This document shows, piece after piece, positions 48,097 to 55,658 of a stretch of DNA of 58,669 nt. Source of the DNA: Prasinococcaceae sp. CCMP 1430. Lineage: Eukaryota; Prasinodermophyta; Palmophyllophyceae; Prasinococcales; Prasinococcaceae. The stretch is taken from NCBI GenBank assembly GCA_013416795.1, contig RQSC01000012.1:1-58669 (forward strand), read 5' to 3'. Below the pieces are notes generated by a model. It saw nothing but the letters and a program-made list of their open reading frames with translations. It searched no databases and was not told the DNA's origin. The position numbers and the translations under genes are program-made. The stretch's first letter is position 1. The number at the start of each line of letters is the position of its first letter.

Positions 48097-49596
48097 ATGG
48101 TGAAGGTTGCCAACTTCCGCAACCGTACGTAGCGCGCGAAGAGGAGGCGAGTGGCTCGGGGAGGGGGCGGCGGAGGGCGCGCGGCTGTGCGGCAGCGGCG
48201 GCCGCACGGCGGCGGCGGCCCCTCGCCTCCCCCTTTTTTTCCTTCCCTTTTCCTCTTTTTTTTTGATGGCGTTTCGAGCCGCCGCCGCGCGCGCACGAGG
48301 GGGGTGGGGAGCGCGGGGGAGGCGGGCCCCGCCGCGCGCACGAGGGGTTGGCCCTGCCGCGCCGCGGGGTTGAATATTGGGGGCGACAGGCGGTCGTAGC
48401 GATCCCAGCGGGCGTCGTTCGCCGCGCGCTCGCGGCAGGGACGCGCCGCGCGCGCGCGCGCGCGATGGGGAGGCAGCGCTCGTATGCGCGCGTGCTGTTT
48501 TTTTTATTTGCCGCGTGCGCGTCGAGCCCCGAGACCACCAACCCTAGCGGGGTGCACGCGGCCGCCGGCCCCAGCGCGGAGGCGGCCAGGCAGGCAGTGG
48601 TGGTGCACGCATGGGTTCCGCCGCCTCGCAGCGTGAATCGCGCCGCCACAGCCCCGCCACGGCCCCGTGATCGCCTGCGCACCGCAGCTGCGCTGCCGCT
48701 GCTTCGCATCGCCTGGGACGCGTGCTGACTCGGGCCCGCTGTGCGCCCGCAACAACAGATGGCAAGACCTTCAAGAAGCCGCGCCGCCCGTTCGAGAAGG
48801 AGCGCCTCGACCAGGAGATGAAGATCCTCGGCGAGTACGGCCTCCGCGCGAAGCGTGAGCTCTGGCGCGTGCAGTTCGTGCTGTCCAAGCTCCGCAATGC
48901 CGCCCGGTACGTCGAACAGCGCCGCGCCACACACCGCGCGACGCGGCACTGCGCTTGCCTTGATGCGCTGCGCGCGCTCCGGCTCTGCCCGGCCCAGGCA
49001 ACCCACGGCGGCCTCGCCGGAACAGAACGACGAGCGGGTGTGCAGCTGGACGGTCGGGCCGACGAACCGCAGCAGCATCCCCCACCCCCACCACCAGCAA
49101 GCTCGGCGCTAGGCCGCCGCCCGTGCGTCGAGCCCGCGCTGACCCCTACCGCTGCACGCTTGCACCGCACCCAACCACGAATAGTACCCTGCTCACCCTC
49201 CCGGAGAAGGACCCCAAGCGCATCTTCGAGGGCAACGCCATCATGCGCCGCTGCCACCGCTACGGCATCCTCGACGAGGCGCAGGACGATCTTAACTTTG
49301 TGCTGGCCCTGCAGCCGCAGGCCTTCCTGGAGCGCCGCCTGCAGACCCTCGTGTTCAAGCTGGGTCTCGCTAAGTCGGTGCACCACGCGCGCGTGCTTAT
49401 CAAGCAGCGCCACATCCGCGTGGGCAAGCAGATCGTGAACGTGCCGTCGTTCATGGTGCGCGTTGAGTCGCAGAAGCACATCGACTTCGCGCTCACGTCC
49501 TGCTTCGGCGGCGGCCGCCCGGGCCGCAACAAGAGGAAGGCGCTCGCCGCCAAGGCCGCCCGCAAGGCCGGCGAGGGCGACGAGGACGAGGACTAG
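48097..49596 (+). CDS. RPS9: Ribosomal protein uS4 (RPS9)
   Basis: Three exons: 48097-48124, 48759-48906 and 49185-49596. Introns are 634 bp (gtacgt..acag) and 278 bp (gtacgt..atag). Together they give 195 residues, as expected for uS4. The start is in a strong context (gccaccATGG). The junctions give [29 protein letters not shown] and [20 protein letters not shown]. The S4 domain follows: [40 protein letters not shown]. The protein binds the 5' domain of small-subunit rRNA. The C-terminus is Lys/Ala-rich and ends in GEGDEDED. The nine-codon first exon before a long intron is typical of ribosomal protein genes. Confidence 0.96.
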
Positions 49597-50317
49597 ACAC
49601 CCGGCCCTCCGCCTCTCACGCTGCAGCTGCTGACAAATGTTAAGAAAGAGCCCTCGCGCGACGGCGCGGGGTGTGACACAACAATCCCCCAATGAAGAAG
49701 CGGCGCGTAGCTGCGGCCAAGCCAGCCAGCTGGACGGACGGCCAGTGATTTTAACCCGGCCGTGCGCCGCGCCGTGTGTGTAGGACAACGTTGGCACGGA
49801 GGCGGGCAGCAGCAAAGAGCGCCGCGCGCCGAGGTCGTCCTGACCCTGGTCTACGCGCGACCACCCGCATTCTCATCCGGATCTTTTAACACAAACCCGG
49901 TCTAGCAGGAGGAGACCATGTTGTGATGGCCTGTCCCCGTTGTTTTTCGGGAGGTGTGTTTTGATTCGGCGACGCGTTCGAAAGTTATTCGGCGGCGGGA
50001 ATCGGCGTGCTTGAGCGCGCGCGCCCCTTGCGCTGCGGCGGGCCCCCGTGGCCGCCACCGTCGCCGCCACACTCGACGCGCTCGCCAGCGAGCGGGCGGC
50101 GAGGCGGCTGCGGCTGTAGGGAGCGCCGGCGCGGTGCGTGGATTGACCTGACGCCTCCTGCGGGGGCGCCGCCACTCTGCGCCCCAGGGGTGACGCTCAG
50201 CGTCGCGGCAGGCGCCAGGGGCGGCCCAGCTGGAGGCGGGCAGCTCCGCGTGGCGGCGGGCGAGGTTGGGCCAGGGGCGGGGATCGGGCGTTTGGAGACG
50301 GCTACATCCCGGCGCGT
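49597..50317. other. Intergenic, 721 bp
   Basis: No gene recognised. A possible uS4 3' element (aaatgttaagaaagag) lies ~40 bp after the stop. An AT-richer patch gttgtttttcgggaggtgtgttttgattcgg sits near 49940-49970, then GC-rich sequence leads to the Siva-like gene. Confidence 0.4.
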
Positions 50318-50698
50318 ATGTGCTCGCAGCTAGGCATGAAGCGCTCGCTCGACTCAGAGGGCGCGGCCTGCGTGGCTGGCCCGACCCGTGGGTCCAAGGC
50401 GACGCACATCGACTGGGACGCGATCCACAGCCGCACGCTCGAGCGCATGGGTGCGGCGCAGCGGCTGCAGGCGCAGCTGCACAAGCTCGCCCCTGCCGAC
50501 GCCGCGGCAATGGTGGCTCCATCAGAAGCGCCGTGCGCGGGGACGTGCGCTCACTGCGCGCGCGAGGCCCGGGCGTGTGGCGGACGGCTCGTAGCGTGCT
50601 GCGGGTGCGGGGAGGAGTTCTGCTCGCTGTGCTCAGTTCTCGACTACTCACGCGGGCGAGACACGGTGTCCATGTGCTTCGAGTGCCGGAGGAGATAA
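50318..50698 (+). CDS. Siva-like cysteine-rich (zinc-binding) protein
   Basis: A 126-residue single-exon frame from 50318 (MCSQLGMKRSLDSEG); the ATG at 50336 is an equally good start. A helical middle (WDAIHSRTLERMGAAQRLQA) precedes a C-terminal cysteine cluster CAHCAREA..CCGCGEEFCSLCS..YS..CFECRRR. The spacing of the last half (CxxC-x5-CxxC-x2-LDYS..CxxC) resembles the zinc-binding C-terminus of the Siva family. In animals Siva acts in cell death and stress signalling; its role in protists is unknown. Tail-to-tail with SNW1 (115 bp) and followed by a TACTGTACTTA element. Confidence 0.65.
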   Translation: MCSQLGMKRSLDSEGAACVAGPTRGSKATHIDWDAIHSRTLERMGAAQRLQAQLHKLAPADAAAMVAPSEAPCAGTCAHCAREARACGGRLVACCGCGEEFCSLCSVLDYSRGRDTVSMCFECRRR

Positions 50699-50813
50699 CA
50701 CGAACGAATATAATTACTGTACTTATGGCGTGGCTGTGGGGCCAACTGAAGGCTGCTTACAGCGAGACGCCCGCGCCAGCACCGCGGTGAGGCCCATAGC
50801 CCGCACGCCCCAG
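50699..50813. terminator. Shared 3' region, Siva-like / SNW1
   Basis: A 115-bp convergent interval. AATATAATTACTGTACTTATGG lies just after the Siva-like stop. The reverse strand gives AAGTACAGTAATTATATT downstream of SNW1, more than 80 bp from its stop. Confidence 0.4.
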
Positions 50814-52837
50814 CTAGTTTTCGCCGCGCTGGAAGTTGACCTTGTCGCGGCCGCCCCCCTGGAAGGCACCGCTGCCGCCGCCAGCGCCAGTGCTGCCCGC
50901 GAGCATCTGTCCTGAGGTGCCAATCTTGTCCAGGGCCTTGCCGCCACCCTTGACCTCCGACAGGAATTGGTCCAGCCCGAAGGGGTCAGCCTCGGGCGCC
51001 TCGCGCTCGAATTGCACGGGCCCCGTCCGCTGCGCCGAGCCGGTGCCGCCCTCGGCGCCAGCGAAGCCCTTGTCTGCGCGGAAACGCGCGGTGCTGAGCG
51101 GGTCCTGCGCACCATCCCTGCCCACGTCGTCGTCCGCAGCAACGCCGGCCTTGGGGCGGTAAAGCCCCGTGCGCGCCTCGTGCCCTGCAAAGAGCGCCTT
51201 GTCGTACAGGTTGTACGACTCGTCGTTGCCACCCATGCCTGCCACTGTGCCCTGGTCCTGATTGAACAGCCGCTGATCGTACATGACCGCTCCGCCCCCT
51301 CCAATATTTGCTTGCCCCAGCGCGATCGCCTCGCTGATGTCGCGGTCCTCGTTGCGGTCGATGCGCGAGCGCTTCGGACCGCGCCCCTCCTCGGCGGCGC
51401 GAGCGTCCAGTCGCCTTTCCTTCTCGCGCTCGCGCCGGCGCTCCTCTCGAATCTCGTCACGCTCGCGGCGGGCGACAGCATCCCCTTCGGCTTCGAGTGG
51501 CGGCCCTCCAGACGGCGGTGGCGGCGGCACCATCCCGAGCCCTCCGGCGGCAGCGCTGGCGCCCGGCGGCCCGCCCGGCGGAGGGCCCGGAATCGCGGGC
51601 GCATCATCCACCTGCCTGTCCGTGAGCACGCCGCCTGTGCGCTCGAGGCGCGCCCTCTGCGCAAGTTCCCTGAGATCCTGCTCCTTCTTCTCTTTCTCGC
51701 GCAGTGCCAGCTCGCGCTGGATGTTGGAGCGATGCTCGACCGCCTCGCGCGCCTTTTGCTCGGCGATGTACAGTGCCTCTGAGAGCTTGGCGAAGCCGTC
51801 GTTGATCTGAACCTCCTGCAGGCCGCGGCCGTCCGCGGCGAGGCGCTTGTCCAGGGGGATGGTGTATCCCTGGGAGTTCTTCCAGTTGGATACGCACACC
51901 GGAATCTTCCAGTCTTGCTGGTCCTCGTAAGTCACCTTGCGAGGCGGCGAGTGCATCACGGGCACCGGCGCCTCGTCCGCCGCGCGCGGCACCTTTGTCA
52001 TCTTGAACCTGGAAGGTTCGAGCGGGTCGGGGGCGGCTTCCACCATGCGGATGATGCGCTGCTTCGGCGCGTCGCCACCAGCGGTTGATGCAGGCGTGTA
52101 CTTGATAAATTGAGCGTCGCCCGCCTCCTTGACCTGCGCGCCTCCTTTCTTCGTCTGGCCCTCCACGAGCGCTTCCATTGCCGCCTTGGTTCGTGCCGTC
52201 GTTGCTGCGGCGTCCTCCTCGCTCGGCTTGGCCAGATCCTGTGTCGGGCCGAGTGCGAACGCGCGGTGGGCGTCAGCCTGATGAAAGCGCAAGCATAGGC
52301 GGTCGAAGGTGCGCGGTGCAGTGCGCGGCGCGAGAGAGCGGCACGCGCAGCAGCCAGCAGCGATTTGGTAAGGCCTTTTTGGTTAGGGTTTCTCCTGTGG
52401 GAGGAGCACCCCGTTTGCGCGCGGCGGCGCAGCGACGCGCGGTGCCCGGCAGCTCGCACCATCTCCGTCTGGTCCTTGGCCACGAGGTCGCTGTGCTGAG
52501 CCTTGACCAGCTGTGTCGCTAGGTTGCCCTGCTTGACAAGTCCGTCGTACTTGACGTTGCCCTCCGCATCCACGGTCACCGGCACGACGGCGCCACTGGT
52601 CCCCGCCTTCTTGTTCTTGCGCCCCTGGCCAAGCGGGTATTGTGCGATGTGCACCTCCGGGAACGCCCCGCCGCCGCCATAGTCGAGGTCCGACCTCGGC
52701 CGCCAGCCCTGCCTGCTACCGTACGGCGGCGGCGCAGGCCCCGCCGGCGCGTCGCCGCCCGCCGCGCCTGCCTGCCGTTGCGGCGCCCCGCCGCCCGTGC
52801 GCCGCGGCGCGGGCAGCCCCGCCAGGATGCCCGACAT
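50814..52837 (-). CDS. SNW1: SNW1/SKIP (Prp45) spliceosome and transcription cofactor
   Basis: Two exons on the minus strand: 52460-52837 and 50814-52277; the 182-bp intron (gtgcga..atcag) is phase 0. Together they encode 613 residues. Exon 1 has the N-terminal GGGGAFPEVHIAQYPLGQGR motif. Exon 2 holds the SNW domain: MHSPPRKVTYEDQQDWKIPV, CVSNWKNSQGYTIPLDKRLA, FAKLSEALYIAEQKAREAVE. Further on, RNEDRDISEAIALG, YDQRLFNQDQG and VQFEREAPEADPFGLDQFL match conserved C-terminal blocks. The protein is a core component of the activated spliceosome (Prp19-associated). The extra length over human (536) comes from Gly/Pro-rich insertions. Its start lies 406 bp from the 3' end of another splicing factor on the same strand. 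Confidence 0.95.
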
Positions 52838-53243
52838 TGCTCGACCCACCACACCGCAGCGACCCTTCACCCCCTCCACGCCGCCCCTTCACTCCGCGCA
52901 CACACACACCACACACCCCACGCGCGCACGCGCGCCGGGGCGCACCAGGCGCACGCTGTGTGGCTCGCGGCGGGGAAGGCAGCGCTCTCATCAGCGCCCG
53001 CCGGCGGCTCTTCTTTCGTTCGTTTGTTTCCAGAATCTTTTCGGTCTTCGAATTTGGCGACGGCGCCTCTGCGGCCCGCATGCGAAACGAGACCGAAAGC
53101 CGCGTTCGAAGACATTGGGTTGGGATTTTGGACGGCCAGGCGATCGCATCTGCGGCGCTGGCCGCAGGGCAGCCCCTGCGGCGTCCGGCGATGGCGGCGC
53201 TACCAGAGACCGGGCTGCGGGCATGATACAGTGAGTATTTACA
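52838..53243. other. Intergenic, 406 bp
   Basis: Lies between the 3' end of the Tat-SF1-like gene and the SNW1 start (same strand). C/A-rich (cacacacacaccacacacccc near 52899-52920). No TATA box or coding signal; the SNW1 promoter should be here. Confidence 0.4.
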
Positions 53244-54773
53244 CTACTTGAAGCCGGCGTCGCCCTCGTCGCCGCCCTCGTCGCCGTCGAGGTGGCGGCC
53301 GAAGTCATCGAGGCGCTTGGCCTCGAGCTGCTCGATGAGCTCTGTGTTCTGTGGGAAGAGCTCGTAGCCATTCCAGATGGAGGCGTGGACGCGCCTGCCC
53401 CCGAAGTACCGCCCGTGCATGAGTTCGACGCACTCGTGTGCGGGATCCACGTTCTCGAAGGCTACAGTCACCACGCAGTCGGCGCTCTTGGGATGCACGC
53501 GGACCTTCTTGACAGCCCCGAGCTTGCCGCACTCCGCACCGACGTCCTCCTCGAGCTCCTTGACAAAGGCCTCGCCACCGTCGTATGCCTCCTCCAGACC
53601 GAACATGTTGCGCAGCACAACAGTGCCCTCGTTGCCCGTCGCTACGTCGTCCGCGTGCTCCCACCCGAGCTTGCCGGCCTCGATGCGCGCCATCATCGCG
53701 CGCTGGCGCTGGCGCTCACGCTTTGTCATCGGCACACGCGACTTCCCGCCGCTCTCAGGCTTTTCAGCCTCCGTCCCCGCCTCCGCACCTGCGCCCTCGC
53801 CACCGCCTCCCGCGCCCTCGCCTTGGGCTGGCCGCTCGAACACTGCCTCGCTGAGGCGCATTGGCGCCCCACCCGCGCGCAGCGGCGCGCCATCCAGCAG
53901 CGTGAGCGCTAGGTCGACGCTGGGGCGCTTGAGGAACGTCACAACGCCGTCGCCCTTGAGCATGCCGTCGCGGGCCGGGTCGCGATACAGCTTCACGCGC
54001 GGGCGGCCGCTCTCTGGATCGGGCTTCACGACGCCGCACTTGGCGAAGTGTGCCGCGATCTCGTCCTCGTCCGCGTCGTCGGGGACGCCCTCGAAGTACA
54101 CGCTGGTGACCTTGCCCTTCGCGGTGTTCTGCGCAGCACGAGCCCGCGCACGATCGGTGTTCTTGGCCTTCTGCGCCGCTAGCCGTTCACGCTCACGCTC
54201 GACGGCACCCGACGCCTGCACCTGCACTCTCTTGCCCCCCTCGCCGCCCGAACGTGGATCGTCCTGCGCTTTGCGCTTCGCGCCAGCCACAGCCGCCGTT
54301 GCGCCATCCGCCATCGCCGGAACAACGTCGGGCTGGAAGACCATGTCCTCCTCACGGATCCGAGGCCGCTCTTGCGCCCGCTGCTCACCGACAGGCACGG
54401 TCACCGGCGCGGCTGCGCCGCTCGCGCGTGGCTTAAACCGCCGCTCGGCGCGGTCCCAGTCGTACCACGTGCCGTCGTCGTCCTCGAAGCTCGTCTCCTC
54501 GGGCTCTTCGGAATCGCCGTGTGCGCCGTGCCCCACACCCACGCTGGCGTCCTGTTGCTGCTGGTGGTGCTGGTGGCGCTGCCCCTGCTGTGCCGCGCCG
54601 CCACCAACTGCGGCGAGCGCATCGTCAAGCGGCTGCCACGCCGCGTCTCCCTCGCGCCAGACGCTCGTGCCCGCGCGCGGCAGCGCGGCGAGGTCGCCGT
54701 CGCCGTACGGCCCCGCAGGCGCCGACGGGTCGGCGCCTGCCACCAGCGCCCACCACCTCGCCGGAGCCGCCAT
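53244..54773 (-). CDS. HTATSF1: Tat-SF1/CUS2-type U2 snRNP splicing factor with N-terminal GYF_2-like domain
   Basis: A 509-residue single-exon frame with the start at 54773 (MAAPARWWALVAGAD). Residues ~5-60 (GPYGDGDLAALPRAGTSVWR, EGDAAWQPLDDALA) match the GYF_2 (DUF4339) pattern. An acidic/aromatic segment FEDDDGTWYDWDRAERRF, typical of Tat-SF1, follows. RRM1 is TSVYFEGVPDDADEDEIAAH .. GDGVVTFLKRPSVDLAL. RRM2 is of UHM type: EGTVVLRNMFGLEEAYDGG .. VTVAFENVDPAHECVELMHG with the R-Y-F motif (~455). CUS2/Tat-SF1 binds SF3b1 ULMs and remodels the U2 snRNP. The start is only 12 bp from the divergent LYR gene. A stretch reading GTGTAAATAC follows the stop on the minus strand. Confidence 0.88.
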   Translation of the reverse strand: MAAPARWWALVAGADPSAPAGPYGDGDLAALPRAGTSVWREGDAAWQPLDDALAAVGGGAAQQGQRHQHHQQQQDASVGVGHGAHGDSEEPEETSFEDDDGTWYDWDRAERRFKPRASGAAAPVTVPVGEQRAQERPRIREEDMVFQPDVVPAMADGATAAVAGAKRKAQDDPRSGGEGGKRVQVQASGAVERERERLAAQKAKNTDRARARAAQNTAKGKVTSVYFEGVPDDADEDEIAAHFAKCGVVKPDPESGRPRVKLYRDPARDGMLKGDGVVTFLKRPSVDLALTLLDGAPLRAGGAPMRLSEAVFERPAQGEGAGGGGEGAGAEAGTEAEKPESGGKSRVPMTKRERQRQRAMMARIEAGKLGWEHADDVATGNEGTVVLRNMFGLEEAYDGGEAFVKELEEDVGAECGKLGAVKKVRVHPKSADCVVTVAFENVDPAHECVELMHGRYFGGRRVHASIWNGYELFPQNTELIEQLEAKRLDDFGRHLDGDEGGDEGDAGFK

Positions 54774-54785
54774 CGCGCTGCGGCG

Positions 54786-55343
54786 ATGGCGGCTGCGGTG
54801 ACGGCGCTCGTGGGGCGGTCCTCGCGAGGCCTCCGCGTGAGCGCCGCCGTGCACCGCGAGAAGTCCGTCGACAGCGTGCGCGTGGACGAAGACGGCACGG
54901 CCGGGTACATCGACGAGCTGCTCGTACCGCAGTCGGCGCGCGAGCCGTCCGACGAGAACGACGCCGAGCGGCTGCGCCGCGCGAAGCTCACCTCGACGCG
55001 GCGCGAGGCGCTGGCGCTCTACCGCAACTGCCTCCGGGCCACGCGGCTCTTCGAGTGGGAGGATGAGCTCGGGCGCCCGTGGCGGAGCGTGCTGCACGAG
55101 AGCACTCGGCAGGAGTTCGAGGCAGCGCGCTTCGAGCGCGACCCGGAGATCGTCACGAGACTGCTTGTCGGCGGGAGGGACTGCCTCACCAAGACGCTGG
55201 AGAAGTTCGCGGCCAAGCAAGACAAGCTGCTGCGAGGAGGTGGCGGGGGGCTCGATGGCGCAGGGAGCGCCGCCGACGGCGCTGCCGCAGGTGGCGGAGG
55301 CGCCGGAGGCGGTGCGGGGCGGAACGGCTGGCCACCCCGGTAG
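54786..55343 (+). CDS. LYR-motif (complex 1 LYR) mitochondrial protein
   Basis: A 185-residue single-exon frame from 54786 (MAAAVTALVGRSSRG). The LYR signature REALALYRNCLRATRLFEW (~78-96) is followed by the helical WRSVLHESTRQEFEAARFER and DPEIVTRLLVGGRDCLTKTL. LYR proteins bind the mitochondrial acyl carrier protein and help assemble respiratory complexes or iron-sulfur proteins. The N-terminus resembles a mitochondrial presequence. The exact paralogue cannot be assigned. The C-terminal ~35 residues are Gly/Ala-rich low complexity. It shares a 12-bp head-to-head interval with the splicing factor gene. Confidence 0.8.
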   Translation: MAAAVTALVGRSSRGLRVSAAVHREKSVDSVRVDEDGTAGYIDELLVPQSAREPSDENDAERLRRAKLTSTRREALALYRNCLRATRLFEWEDELGRPWRSVLHESTRQEFEAARFERDPEIVTRLLVGGRDCLTKTLEKFAAKQDKLLRGGGGGLDGAGSAADGAAAGGGGAGGGAGRNGWPPR

Positions 55344-55658
55344 CGCCACCGGCCCTGTGGCGCGCGCAGCGCGTGGTGCCGCGTCGAGCAACTGTGCGTC
55401 ACGTCTGTACCTTAAATAGCTTCGGGGCCCTCTGCCTTGCCGCATGGCAAGGTAGGGCTCTGGCGGCGCCTTCCGGTGGCGCGAAAGGCTGGTGCCACCG
55501 TGTAATAAATAGTAGTGCGTGCGGGTGCGTGCATGCGGCCATCTCCTGTATAAACCAAGCGCTGTGTGTGCTCTCTGTGGCACGCCCCTGCCGGCGCGAC
55601 CTCTCGCTCCCTCGTCGGCAGGGTTCGAGCCTGTCGTCGACTACTGGACCGCCCGCGC
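55344..55658. terminator. 3' intergenic region, LYR gene / secreted protein
   Basis: A 315-bp convergent interval. It holds TGTACCTTAAATAGC about 60 bp after the LYR stop and GTGTAATAAATAGTAGTG near 55499-55516. No coding signal is seen. Confidence 0.4.
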
